Part shown: piece by piece, positions 16,619 to 26,112 of the stretch | Position numbering within the stretch: position 1 is the first letter of the stretch | Layout: each line of letters opens with the position of its first letter | Assembly: GCF_001012825.1 (NCBI RefSeq) | Contig: NZ_LCZJ02000019.1 | Location: 1-64,000 of the forward strand | Direction of reading: 5' to 3' | From: Paenibacillus etheri | GTDB lineage: Bacteria > Bacillota > Bacilli > Paenibacillales > Paenibacillaceae | Length of the DNA stretch: 64,000 bases | Notes under the pieces: model-generated | Told to the model about the DNA's origin: nothing | The model's input: the letters and a program-made list of their open reading frames with translations, nothing else | The model's database searches: none | Translations under genes and position numbers: made by a program

Positions 16619-18085
16619 ATGAATAATCATATCGCCGTTGATATTGGTGCCTCTAGTGGGCGGTTAGTACGCGGAATACTGCAAGAGGGCGTCCTTATTT
16701 TAGAGGAGCTTCATCGGTTTAGCAACCGTTTTACAGAACAAGAGAATTCCTGTTTCTGGGACATAGATTATTTATTCGAGCAGATCATTATAGGGCTTCA
16801 GAAAGCCAAGGGGAAAGGCATTACAGCATGTACGCTAGGTATAGATACATGGGCTGTAGATTATGTACTCGTGGATGCAGAAGGAAACCGTGTTCAGGAA
16901 GTTTACGCTTATCGGGATCGTAGAACCGATCTGGCAATGGATGAAGTGGCAAAGTACATTTCACCACAAACTATATATGAAAAGACTGGAATCCAGAAAT
17001 TATCCATCAATACGTTGTACCAGCTATATGTTCATAGTAAAGAAGAATTATCTGGGGCGGATCAAATCCTACTCGTGCCTGATTATCTGTATTATAAATT
17101 AACGGGACGCAAGATCAATGAGGTTACTAACGCATCAACAACTCAGCTGTTGAACTTGGACAGTAGAGATTTCGACGATGAACTGTTGAAATTTCTGAAT
17201 ATTAAGAGAGAGCAGTTCGCTGCATTGACTGAACCGGGAGCAGTTCTTGGCCCCCTCGACGAAGCACTGTTACAGACCTATGATCTTCCGGATTGCCAAC
17301 TGATCTGTGTAGCCACTCATGATACAGCGTCTGCAGTGCTGGGTGCTCCTCTCCAAAAGGACTCCGCGTATATTAGCAGTGGAACATGGTCTTTACTGGG
17401 TGTGGAACGAACCCAGCCTCTTAATTCTATGAAGGCTATGGAGGCTAACTATACTAATGAATGGGGCGCCTATGGCACCTACAGATTCCTCAAAAATATT
17501 ATGGGTCTATGGCTCATCCAAGAAGTTCGCAGGCAGATGGACGGACGTTACAGCTTTGCGGAGCTAGCAGAGCTTGCACAAGGAGAGGAAGGCTTCCGAA
17601 GCCTAATCTGCTGTAATGATCCAAGATTCCTCAATCCAGTAAATATGATAGAAGAAATCCGTAGTGCCTGCGCAGAGAGCGGGCAGCCTGTTCCAGAGAC
17701 GCCGGGCCAGTTGGCCCGCTGCATTTTTGATAGCTTAGCGTTATCGTACCTTACTTACTTGGAAGAACTAGAAGATCTGATAGACAGCCGAATCGAGGAT
17801 CTGCAGATTGTTGGGGGAGGCGCTAACAACAGCCTGTTATGCCAACTGACTGCTGATGTTATAGGCAGAGAAGTTAAGGCTGGCCCAACGGAATCCACAG
17901 CACTTGGAAATATAGTGGTGCAGATGATTAGCACTGGCAGCATTGTTGATATTAATGAAGCAAGAGACATTATCGGCCAGTCTTTTAAGATTAAATCATA
18001 TTCGCCGAGCCCGACAGCTCATTTGGAGGATATTGTAAGTCGGTGGAAAGAACTTCAGTCGTCCAAAGTAAAACATCCTAGCTAA
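16619..18085 (+). CDS. rhaB: rhamnulokinase
   Basis: FGGY-family kinase that phosphorylates L-rhamnulose at O1. It opens with the phosphate loop AVDIGASSGRLVRG and has the typical RhaB strings FWDIDYLFEQI, GIDTWAVDYVLVD and TNEWGAYGTYRFLKNIMGLW; the adenosine region reads IVGGGANNSLLCQLTADV. At 488 residues it has the usual length. It lies 27 bases after fucO with AGGAG upstream and 38 bases before rhaA. Confidence 0.95.
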   Translation: MNNHIAVDIGASSGRLVRGILQEGVLILEELHRFSNRFTEQENSCFWDIDYLFEQIIIGLQKAKGKGITACTLGIDTWAVDYVLVDAEGNRVQEVYAYRDRRTDLAMDEVAKYISPQTIYEKTGIQKLSINTLYQLYVHSKEELSGADQILLVPDYLYYKLTGRKINEVTNASTTQLLNLDSRDFDDELLKFLNIKREQFAALTEPGAVLGPLDEALLQTYDLPDCQLICVATHDTASAVLGAPLQKDSAYISSGTWSLLGVERTQPLNSMKAMEANYTNEWGAYGTYRFLKNIMGLWLIQEVRRQMDGRYSFAELAELAQGEEGFRSLICCNDPRFLNPVNMIEEIRSACAESGQPVPETPGQLARCIFDSLALSYLTYLEELEDLIDSRIEDLQIVGGGANNSLLCQLTADVIGREVKAGPTESTALGNIVVQMISTGSIVDINEARDIIGQSFKIKSYSPSPTAHLEDIVSRWKELQSSKVKHPS

Positions 18086-18123
18086 TCAAACATACGCTAT
18101 AAGATTTTAGGAGGAAATACAGC

Positions 18124-19380
18124 ATGGATCAGAGTATTCTCACTAGCTATAACGAAGCCAAAAAACTATATGCAGCCCACGGTATTGATGTGGAGAAAGT
18201 GCTAGAGCGGCTCGCACAAATAAAGATTTCCATACATTGCTGGCAGGGCGATGATGTACAAGGGTTTCTTTTTAAAGATAAAGAACTAAGCGGGGGAATA
18301 GCGGTAACGGGAAGTTATCCCGGCCGAGCTGGCACGCCAGATCAACTGCGTCAAGATTTAGAAAAGGCATTATCCCTTATTCCCGGCAAGCACAAAGTGA
18401 ATTTACATGCGATCTATGCAGATACAGATGAAGAAGTTGACTTAGATGAATTAGAGCCGCGCCACTTTCAGTCTTGGGTAGACTGGGCGAAGGAGCAGGG
18501 GCTGGGACTTGATTTTAATCCTACTTGTTTCTCGCATCCGAAGGCAGCAGACGGTTTTACGCTTAGTCACTCGGATAAGGAGATTCGTAACTTCTGGATT
18601 AAGCATTGTAAGGCTTCTCGCATAATTGCTGAGCATTTTGGTAAGGAGCTGGGTCAGCCTTGTGTAACTAACTTTTGGGTACCAGACGGATATAAAGATA
18701 CACCAGTCGATCGTTTAGCTCCAAGAGTGCGGTTAAAGGAATCGCTGGATGAGATTTTTAGTGTAGAAATAGATCCTCTTTATAATATTGATGCTGTAGA
18801 AAGTAAATTGTTCGGAATCGGTTCTGAGAGTTATGTGGTTGGTTCACATGAGTTCTATATGGGCTATGGTTTAACTCGCGGCAAAGCCATCTGCTTGGAT
18901 GCCGGACATTTTCATCCTACAGAGATGATCTCGAATAAGTTATCTTCGATTCTTATGTTTAGTGAGCAGCTGCTGCTGCATGTAAGCAGACCCGTCCGTT
19001 GGGACAGTGACCACGTTGTAACGATGGACGATGAGATGCTGGAAATTGCCCGTGAATTGGTGCGTGGTGACTTGCTCTCCCGAACGAATATGGGTCTGGA
19101 TTTCTTCGATGGCAGTATTAATCATATCGCTGCTTGGGTGATTGGTACTCGCAACACCATTAAGGCGTTACTACGCGCAATGCTAGAACCGGTGGAAGAA
19201 TTGAAGCGAATCGAGCGGGTTGGTGATTATACTTCACGGCTAGCGCTGGTGGAAGAATTCAAATCGTATCCGTTTGGAGCCGTGTGGGATTACTATTGTG
19301 CATCACAAAATACACCCGTTCGTGAGCAATGGCTGGCTGAAGTGAAGCGTTATGAACAGGAAGTTCTGTCTGCAAGATAG
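18124..19380 (+). CDS. rhaA: L-rhamnose isomerase
   Basis: Metal-dependent TIM-barrel isomerase converting L-rhamnose to L-rhamnulose. Recognisable RhaA segments include [46 protein letters not shown] and the metal-site DAGHFHPTE; 418 residues is the normal size. AGGAGG precedes the start. Gene order kinase-isomerase-aldolase is common in Firmicutes. No rhamnose transporter or mutarotase gene is in the operon as seen here. Confidence 0.96.
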   Translation: MDQSILTSYNEAKKLYAAHGIDVEKVLERLAQIKISIHCWQGDDVQGFLFKDKELSGGIAVTGSYPGRAGTPDQLRQDLEKALSLIPGKHKVNLHAIYADTDEEVDLDELEPRHFQSWVDWAKEQGLGLDFNPTCFSHPKAADGFTLSHSDKEIRNFWIKHCKASRIIAEHFGKELGQPCVTNFWVPDGYKDTPVDRLAPRVRLKESLDEIFSVEIDPLYNIDAVESKLFGIGSESYVVGSHEFYMGYGLTRGKAICLDAGHFHPTEMISNKLSSILMFSEQLLLHVSRPVRWDSDHVVTMDDEMLEIARELVRGDLLSRTNMGLDFFDGSINHIAAWVIGTRNTIKALLRAMLEPVEELKRIERVGDYTSRLALVEEFKSYPFGAVWDYYCASQNTPVREQWLAEVKRYEQEVLSAR

Positions 19381-19429
19381 AGTGTTAGAGTGGATGTGGA
19401 GAGCAACATATACAAAGGAGAGATTGATA

Positions 19430-20275
19430 ATGAGTACATCCGTATTAGAATCCAAAGGGTATATTGCCAGTAGTGAGGCTCCATTTATTCAGGAAATGTC
19501 AGAGATTACCCGTCATATGTGGGAGCTTGGCTGGGATGAGCTGAATGGCGGTAATGTCAGCTATCTGCTGGATGAGAATGAGGTTGCTAAATATATCAAC
19601 GTTCTAGAACCACTACGCACCATTAAACTTACCTTCCCTGTAACAGAACTAGCGGGTAAATATTTCATAGTGACGGGGTCTGGCAAGTATTTCAGAAATG
19701 TGATCAAAGACCCAGAAGCCAATCTCGGTGTGCTTCGGGTTAGTGCGAATGGTGAAAGCGTAGAAGTGTTATGGGGATTGCGGAACGGTGCTGTACCTAC
19801 TAGTGAATTGGCTTCTCATTTCATGAGTCATATTGAGCGACTGAAGGTGGACCCTACGCACCGTATCGTACTGCATACACATGCTACGAATGTTATCGCG
19901 ATGACCTTCACGCATGATCTGGATGAATTGAAGTTTACGAAGACGCTTTGGGAAATGTGCACAGAGTGCCTTGTTGTATTCCCTGATGGCATTAGTGTCA
20001 TTCCATGGATTGTTCCTGGCAGCAGTGAAATCGGCCGCGAAACCGCTAAGAAAATGAAGGATCACCGCCTAGTGATCTGGCCGCAGCACGGGATTTTTGG
20101 CACTGGCTCCACTATGGATGCCACCTTTGGTCTAGTAGAGACTGTTGAAAAGGCTGCTACGATCTACAACCTGATTGGCGGAAGAGAAATGAAGCAAAAG
20201 ATCACGGATCAGCAGCTGTGGGATTTAGCTAAGGCGTTCGGAGTAACTCCAAAAGCTGGTATTCTTGAAGTTTAG
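19430..20275 (+). CDS. rhaD: rhamnulose-1-phosphate aldolase
   Basis: Zinc-dependent class II aldolase cleaving L-rhamnulose 1-phosphate to DHAP and L-lactaldehyde. Visible features: [14 protein letters not shown], the [11 protein letters not shown] phosphate-binding stretch, zinc ligands in [10 protein letters not shown] and the C-terminal [11 protein letters not shown] start at ATG 19430 behind AAAGGAG, giving 281 residues; an upstream in-frame ATG inside rhaA has no ribosome binding site. Last gene of the operon. Confidence 0.95.
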   Translation: MSTSVLESKGYIASSEAPFIQEMSEITRHMWELGWDELNGGNVSYLLDENEVAKYINVLEPLRTIKLTFPVTELAGKYFIVTGSGKYFRNVIKDPEANLGVLRVSANGESVEVLWGLRNGAVPTSELASHFMSHIERLKVDPTHRIVLHTHATNVIAMTFTHDLDELKFTKTLWEMCTECLVVFPDGISVIPWIVPGSSEIGRETAKKMKDHRLVIWPQHGIFGTGSTMDATFGLVETVEKAATIYNLIGGREMKQKITDQQLWDLAKAFGVTPKAGILEV

Positions 20276-20293
20276 GAAGTTCGTAATGGGATG

Positions 20294-20335
20294 AAAACCG
20301 GGCGTTCGCAGATTTTGCGAGGTCCGGTTTTTTTT
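20294..20335 (+). terminator. rhamnose operon terminator
   Basis: AAAACCGG at the left base pairs with CCGGTTTT at the right, with an inner TTCGCA/TGCGAG stem, followed by eight T. Confidence 0.78.
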
Positions 20336-20442
20336 ATGATTTTTTTCTTACATAAAGATCTTAAAAATTTGCATTTTCCATCTTCTGGGGAGATAATTAG
20401 CCTTACTTAAAGTAATCAAATAATCAATTGGAGGTAATGTGT

Positions 20443-21537
20443 ATGAATACAGAGCTATTATTTTCACCTTTTCAAGTGGGGAATCTTTCGCTGTCAAATC
20501 GAATTGTCATGGCACCGATGACTCGGGTGTACTCACCGGATGGTGTACCAGGAAGTAATGTTGCCGCATATTACCGCAGACGGGCAGAGGGTGGAGTAGG
20601 ATTGATCGTTACCGAGGGTACAGCCATTAATCATCCTTCGGCAGTCAGCCATGCCAATATTCCCAATATACATGAAGAAGCAGCTTTAGAGGGCTGGAAG
20701 CAGGTTGTAGAAGAGGTTCACGCGGCTGGCGGTAAGATCATACCTCAATTATGGCATGTGGGAATGGCGCGTACTATAGGGGAAGGCCCTAATGTTGAAG
20801 CGCTTCCTATCGGCCCTTCTGGTCTAAATTTAGAAGGAGAACCTGTGACAGAGCCACTGACTACGGCTGAAGTTGAAAGCTTAGTTTCTGCATTCGCTCA
20901 AGCGGCAGAGAACGTGAAAAAGGTGGGCTTTGATGGTATCGAGATACACGGAGCACACGGTTATCTTATAGACCAGTTTTTCTGGGAAAGAACGAACAAA
21001 CGTACCGATCGTTACGGTGGTGATTTGGTAGGCAGAACTACATTTGCTGTAGAGATTGTTGAAGCATGCCGTAAAGCGGTTGGACCAGACTTTCCGATCG
21101 TGCTACGCTTCTCTCAATGGAAATTGGGTGCCTATGATGAGAAGCTGGCAAAAAATGCGGATGAGCTCGAAAAATTCCTAACTCCACTAAGCAATGCTGG
21201 GGTGGATATCTTCCACTGCTCCACTCGCCGCTTCAGCCAACCTGAATTTGAAGGATCTGAACTAAATCTTGCGGGATGGACCAAGAAAATCACGGGGAAA
21301 CCATGTATTACGGTGGGTTCTATCGGTCTTCACAGTGATTTTTTTACAGAAGACAAACCTCAGATGAAAGAAGATAACATTAATGAATTACTAGAAAGAA
21401 TGGATCATGAGGAATTTGATTTGGCTGCTGTTGGCAGAGCATTAATTAGCGATCCAGCTTGGCCTGCCAAAGTTCAAAGCGGAACGATAGACGAGATCAT
21501 TCCATTCACGGCTGAATCGACAAAAACTCTATACTAA
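20443..21537 (+). CDS. Old Yellow Enzyme family NADH:flavin oxidoreductase
   Basis: FMN-dependent TIM-barrel oxidoreductase of the OYE/NemA class, about 364 residues. Key strings: LSNRIVMAPMTR near residue 16, WHVGMAR, FDGIEIHGAHGYLIDQFF with the HGAH active-site pair, and RTDRYGG. Such enzymes reduce activated alkenes, nitro compounds or enones. The ATG at 20443 lies 8 bases after GGAGG, better spaced than the in-frame ATG at 20437. Single gene; physiological substrate unknown. Confidence 0.92.
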   Translation: MNTELLFSPFQVGNLSLSNRIVMAPMTRVYSPDGVPGSNVAAYYRRRAEGGVGLIVTEGTAINHPSAVSHANIPNIHEEAALEGWKQVVEEVHAAGGKIIPQLWHVGMARTIGEGPNVEALPIGPSGLNLEGEPVTEPLTTAEVESLVSAFAQAAENVKKVGFDGIEIHGAHGYLIDQFFWERTNKRTDRYGGDLVGRTTFAVEIVEACRKAVGPDFPIVLRFSQWKLGAYDEKLAKNADELEKFLTPLSNAGVDIFHCSTRRFSQPEFEGSELNLAGWTKKITGKPCITVGSIGLHSDFFTEDKPQMKEDNINELLERMDHEEFDLAAVGRALISDPAWPAKVQSGTIDEIIPFTAESTKTLY

Positions 21538-21639
21538 AGGAATAGAAAAGCGGGTTTTGGTCAGCTCTTAGAATAATTTTCATTAAGAGCTAATATTATC
21601 ATAGATATTAATAAGCATAACAGGTAGGGAGGATATGGG

Positions 21640-23079
21640 TTGATAGATATCACAGAAGTCTTCATAGATACTCTAGCACCGAACAGTGCAGCAATTAAGA
21701 ACGGGCAAGGACTAGTTAAGAAGAGACGATTCGTCCAGTTGAATCAGTCGGAAGACGGTGTGGTTTTGTTTGGTGAGTGCGGTGGCAGCGGTAGCAGCAA
21801 CTATTATCCTTCTGCTGATTTTGTTGTTTCTGACAAGCCGGTGATGCGTTGTACTTGTCCAAGTAGGCAGCTTCCTTGCAAGCATGTCCTCGGACTGCTA
21901 TATGCCTATGTAGGCAAGGAGAATTTCGTATCTGCGACGATTCCTGAAGATCTTGCTGTTAAACGAGAGAAGATGAGTAAGCGTGAAGAACGAAAGTCTG
22001 AGCTTGCTGCAGAAGGGGCTACTGTTAAGCCCAAGAAAGTGAACAAGTCCGCACTTAAGAAAAAGATTGGAGCCCAACTAGAGGGCTTGGCTGTACTGGA
22101 GAAACTGACCCAATCGCTTATACGCGCAGGACTTGGAACAATAGACGCCAAGGGTGTAAAGGATATTCAGGTGCACGTGAAGATGATGGGCAATTATTAC
22201 TTAACTGGTGCACAAATTGAATTAAGACGATTAGCTTTATTGCTCTCTTCTTCTGATAATCGTGAGAAGACTTATTCATTAGCAATAGAGCAGCTAACCC
22301 GAATTCATGCGTTCATCAAGAAAGGGCGCGCTCATCTAACATTGAAGCTGGAAGATCCGGATATGTCTTTGAATCATGAATCTACGATTGAAGAATGGCT
22401 TGGTCATGCTTGGCAGCTAACGGAGCTTAAGGAATGCGGTCTGATGAGCTCTGATGTAGAGCTGATCCAGCTTTCATTCCTCAGCTATGATGATGCGGCC
22501 AGACAGGAATATGTAGACCTCGGCTACTGGATAGAAAAGTCTACTGGTGATATACATCGTACGCTCCAGTATCGCCCTTATAAAGCAGCCAAGTATATTC
22601 ATGAAGAAGATAGTTTCACTGATGTTGCACTCATTCCTTCCTTATATCGTTATCCTGGTGACCGGAACCGGAGGGTACGTTTCGAGAGTATGTCAACACG
22701 ACCTCTGACTAATCAGGATGTAGAGTGGATTGTTTCTAAGGCATCATATTCTTTTTCCGAAAGCTTTAAGCAGATAAAAAATCAGTTAAAGAATCCCCTA
22801 GCAGACAAGAATCCTGTGATGTTGCTGCATGTGAATAAGATTAGCAAGTCTCAGCAAGATCAGTTCGTCATTACGGACGAATCGGGTCAGCATTTGGTGT
22901 TAGACCAAATAGTAGCACTCGAACAGAATACACTGCCACTGTTACAATACTTTGCACTCGAAGAATTATCGGATACTACGATGCTGCTTATGTTTGAGCA
23001 CCAACTCGATACTGGACGATTAAAAGCACAACCTTTAACTCTTATTAAAGGGATGGATATGATCCGTCTCTTATATTAA
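21640..23079 (+). CDS. SWIM zinc-finger protein (first gene of MoxR-VWA operon)
   Basis: A 479-residue protein with a SWIM zinc motif (CTCPSRQLPCKHVLGLLYAY, about residues 71-90: CxC then CxH), followed by a basic low-complexity stretch (residues 108-145) and a long region without a family I know. SWIM domains bind nucleic acid or protein. The start is TTG, seven bases behind GGGAGG. It heads a five-gene unit with HEAT, MoxR, DUF5682 and VWA proteins; a SWIM gene also accompanies the MoxR/VWA pair in the E. coli yeh cluster, as I recall. Confidence 0.85.
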   Translation: MIDITEVFIDTLAPNSAAIKNGQGLVKKRRFVQLNQSEDGVVLFGECGGSGSSNYYPSADFVVSDKPVMRCTCPSRQLPCKHVLGLLYAYVGKENFVSATIPEDLAVKREKMSKREERKSELAAEGATVKPKKVNKSALKKKIGAQLEGLAVLEKLTQSLIRAGLGTIDAKGVKDIQVHVKMMGNYYLTGAQIELRRLALLLSSSDNREKTYSLAIEQLTRIHAFIKKGRAHLTLKLEDPDMSLNHESTIEEWLGHAWQLTELKECGLMSSDVELIQLSFLSYDDAARQEYVDLGYWIEKSTGDIHRTLQYRPYKAAKYIHEEDSFTDVALIPSLYRYPGDRNRRVRFESMSTRPLTNQDVEWIVSKASYSFSESFKQIKNQLKNPLADKNPVMLLHVNKISKSQQDQFVITDESGQHLVLDQIVALEQNTLPLLQYFALEELSDTTMLLMFEHQLDTGRLKAQPLTLIKGMDMIRLLY

Positions 23080-23133
23080 AAATATAAGGTTTCAGGCTTG
23101 GCTATCTTCACATAAACTTTGGGAGGAATATCC

Positions 23134-25011
23134 ATGAGTACAGCATTACTACAAGAGCTTCACCAAGAAGTAAAGCGGCTGTATATAGCTGGAAGTGAGC
23201 TCGCTGCTGAGGATTTCCGCTTAAAGCGGCTATTGCCTCAGTTTCAACAGCTAGGTGAACGAGCTCCCATATTCAAAAGATTAGGAGAGGGAGTCGTTGC
23301 GGTCATTGAACCGAATTCTTCCGAGGGATCTTCATCTGCTCAGAGCCTACAGGAGCTCAGTGTGCTGCTTAGCTCGGTACTATATACACAGGGAGCAACT
23401 TCGCCTGATGGCGAACTGCTTGAGGTTGAAGTCCATCCGGTGAGATTGCCTACTCAGTTCTCATATCGTAAGCTGTCAGCAGTACAGACGGCATTAAAGA
23501 CTCGTGGGGGAGGACGTTATGAGATTATCAAGGAAGCTTTTGAGACAGGATTGTTCCAAGATCTTCGAATGATTCATCCTGCTTTAGCGGCCCTCCAAGA
23601 TCCATATGTAGAGATCGCCGAGCTTGTGATGAAGCAGATACTGCCAGCCTATGGCCCTCAGATTCTTCCGATCCTTATCGATCAATTTGATCCAGCTGGA
23701 GGAATAGTGGAGACGAGAAAGCTGTACGTGATCGCAGTATTAGGTGGTGATAGCGTTCAGGATCTGATCTATCAAGCTGCGGATTCAGGATCAGAAGATG
23801 TTCGGTCTATGGCTATTTCTCTGCTCGCAAGTCAGGGTCAATATGAAGTTGAATTACTTGCTTGGAGTACTGATAAGAAGAAAAAAATTCGCGAAGCTGC
23901 CTATAATGCGTTGGCTAAGAGCGACTCGGCAAATGCGGTGAATCGGCTGCATGAGGCATTTACGGGAAAAGATAGTGAGCTTGTAGTTCCTGCAATGAGA
24001 CAGTGTCAAGCCCAAGAGCTTACAAAACGACTGGTTGAAGAGCTCTCAGATATGCTTCAAACTGTCCCTGAGATTATGGGCGATACGAAGAAAAAAGACG
24101 GATTATGGATTAGAGTAGTCCAGTATCTTCGGGTTTTATCTTACAAATGCAGTCCTGAACTAGAAAAACTATATTTTAATGTTCTCGAGCAGTACCCGTT
24201 ATATATGAATCAGCTAAAGTGGAATTCATTGATCGAGGAAGCGAACTCCTATTTCAGACAGTTAGATTCAATGGAAGCGAAACGTATATTACAACAAACA
24301 CTTGAGCGTGATCTTGTCTACTATAGAAACAATAGAAGATACGTAAATGATGTTTTCAAAGATGCGTATCTCTACTTGTCACCTGAGCGTGTGTATGAGC
24401 AATACGTAGAAGTTCTAAAGCATTATGCGCCATCTTCAACTAACCATGCTTCTTCAATGGCACAGCAACTGCTACGCACAATATCTGAAGTTGTAGTTCA
24501 GCGATATCATGGAACTTATAATGCAGTTTGGAATTCACCTGTAGACCAGATCCAATATATGTATAAAGTTGAAATGCAGCCGCCTGAGGTACTGGCAATT
24601 CAATGGGATTCACGCTGGCTTGATGCTTTCATAGAGCTGGATCAATACGAACTGGTAAGTGCCTTTGCACGGCCGGGACATGCCAAAGCAATGCAGTATT
24701 TGCTACGTAAATTGACCGATAATCCTGAATTTCGTAATCGTTTTTCCAATATTCTCTTGATGGGCTTAGCACGTACAGGGGTAGGTAAGCAACGCCTGCA
24801 AGAAGCTCTCCTGGTGGCTTTGGAAGATGACAGAAATACAGAATGTCGATTAATAGAACCGTATACATTTGAGCAGCTATGTCAGCTTCCAGCAAGTTCT
24901 GCGAGTCGAATAATAACTGTTCTACCTCGATTCAGTGAGGTTGCAGAAGAACAACTTGAGTATGTCATTCGCCTTATGCAAGGACCATCAAACCCAATAG
25001 AAGAGGTGTAA
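23134..25011 (+). CDS. HEAT-repeat-like helical protein of the MoxR-VWA operon
   Basis: A 625-residue all-helical protein. Repeated units such as SEDVRSMAISLLASQGQYEV and KKIREAAYNALAKSDS in residues 190-280 look like HEAT repeats; the C-terminal half (from about residue 330) is helical but unrecognised. No membrane segment. Start ATG 23134 lies after GGGAGGA; it ends 6 bases before the MoxR gene. A scaffold or substrate adaptor for the AAA+/VWA pair is plausible, but this is inference. Confidence 0.75.
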   Translation: MSTALLQELHQEVKRLYIAGSELAAEDFRLKRLLPQFQQLGERAPIFKRLGEGVVAVIEPNSSEGSSSAQSLQELSVLLSSVLYTQGATSPDGELLEVEVHPVRLPTQFSYRKLSAVQTALKTRGGGRYEIIKEAFETGLFQDLRMIHPALAALQDPYVEIAELVMKQILPAYGPQILPILIDQFDPAGGIVETRKLYVIAVLGGDSVQDLIYQAADSGSEDVRSMAISLLASQGQYEVELLAWSTDKKKKIREAAYNALAKSDSANAVNRLHEAFTGKDSELVVPAMRQCQAQELTKRLVEELSDMLQTVPEIMGDTKKKDGLWIRVVQYLRVLSYKCSPELEKLYFNVLEQYPLYMNQLKWNSLIEEANSYFRQLDSMEAKRILQQTLERDLVYYRNNRRYVNDVFKDAYLYLSPERVYEQYVEVLKHYAPSSTNHASSMAQQLLRTISEVVVQRYHGTYNAVWNSPVDQIQYMYKVEMQPPEVLAIQWDSRWLDAFIELDQYELVSAFARPGHAKAMQYLLRKLTDNPEFRNRFSNILLMGLARTGVGKQRLQEALLVALEDDRNTECRLIEPYTFEQLCQLPASSASRIITVLPRFSEVAEEQLEYVIRLMQGPSNPIEEV

Positions 25012-25017
25012 CTAACG

Positions 25018-26112
25018 ATGAGTCAAGAACTATTACAAGATATTATGAGACTTCCAGCAGAAAGATTGTATCAGCATGAGTTGGTAGCGCTTCGTAAAGC
25101 AGACACTGGAAAGGTTCCGGCAGGATGGCAGATGTCACCCCAATCTGTACTGAAGTTTATCGTTGGCGGTAAAGCAGGAAGTACCGAGATTACACCTAAG
25201 TACATTGGTAACAAGAGACTAATAGAGATGGCGATAGCCACGCTCGTAACCGATCGTGCACTGCTATTAATTGGTGAGCCGGGTACGGCAAAGTCATGGT
25301 TATCTGAGAATTTATCAGCTGCCATATATGGACAGTCAGGACTTGTCGTACAAGGTACTGCGGGTACGAGTGAAGAGCAGGTCCGCTATTCGTGGAACTA
25401 TGCAATGCTGCTTGCACAAGGCCCTACGCCGGAAGCGTTAGTGAAGAGCCCGATCATGCGAGCGATGGAGGATGGGGGCATTGCACGTTTTGAGGAGATA
25501 TCTCGTTGTGCATCTGAGGTACAGGACGCATTGATCTCCATCTTATCGGAGAAGACGATATCTGTTCCTGAGCTAGGTAAGGAGATGAGCGCGCGCAAAG
25601 GCTTCTCGATCATTGCAACAGCTAATACGAGAGACCGTGGTGTAAATGACATGTCAACTGCCTTGAAGAGACGGTTTAATATTATCGTCCTTCCAGCACC
25701 TGCGGATTTATATACCGAAGTTGAGATTGTGAAGAAACGGGTTCGTGAAATTGCCTCATCCTACGATTTGCAAGCGGCGCTCCCTGCAGATGAAGCTTTA
25801 CATAAGGTCGTGACCATCTTCCGTGAGCTGCGTAGCGGGATGACATTGGATAAGAAGGAGAAGGTAAAGTCTCCAGCAGGAGTGATTTCCACAGCTGAAG
25901 CGATCTCGCTCTTAACGAATAGTATGGCCCTGGCCGCAAGCTTCGGCAATGGAGAACTGACGGATGAGGATCTGGCCGCAGGGCTGCAAGGTGCTATTGT
26001 GAAAGATGATGATAAGGATCAACTTGTCTGGAGAGAGTATCTCGACAATATTATGAAGAAACGTGGCGCAGATTGGCGGGGGTTATATACGGCTTGTAAG
26101 GAGATGAACTAG
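25018..26112 (+). CDS. MoxR-family AAA+ ATPase (YehL-like)
   Basis: A 364-residue AAA+ ATPase: Walker A in LLIGEPGTAKSWLSE (about residues 84-98), Walker B-like ARFEEISRCASEVQDALISI (about 156-175), sensor 1 IIATANTRDRG, and a C-terminal lid. MoxR ATPases act as chaperone-like remodelers of VWA-domain partners, inserting metals or activating complexes. Here the VWA protein is two genes downstream and the DUF5682 gene overlaps by one base. The Walker B acidic pair lies in a slightly unusual setting (FEEIS), as I remember for the YehL subgroup. Confidence 0.9.
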   Translation: MSQELLQDIMRLPAERLYQHELVALRKADTGKVPAGWQMSPQSVLKFIVGGKAGSTEITPKYIGNKRLIEMAIATLVTDRALLLIGEPGTAKSWLSENLSAAIYGQSGLVVQGTAGTSEEQVRYSWNYAMLLAQGPTPEALVKSPIMRAMEDGGIARFEEISRCASEVQDALISILSEKTISVPELGKEMSARKGFSIIATANTRDRGVNDMSTALKRRFNIIVLPAPADLYTEVEIVKKRVREIASSYDLQAALPADEALHKVVTIFRELRSGMTLDKKEKVKSPAGVISTAEAISLLTNSMALAASFGNGELTDEDLAAGLQGAIVKDDDKDQLVWREYLDNIMKKRGADWRGLYTACKEMN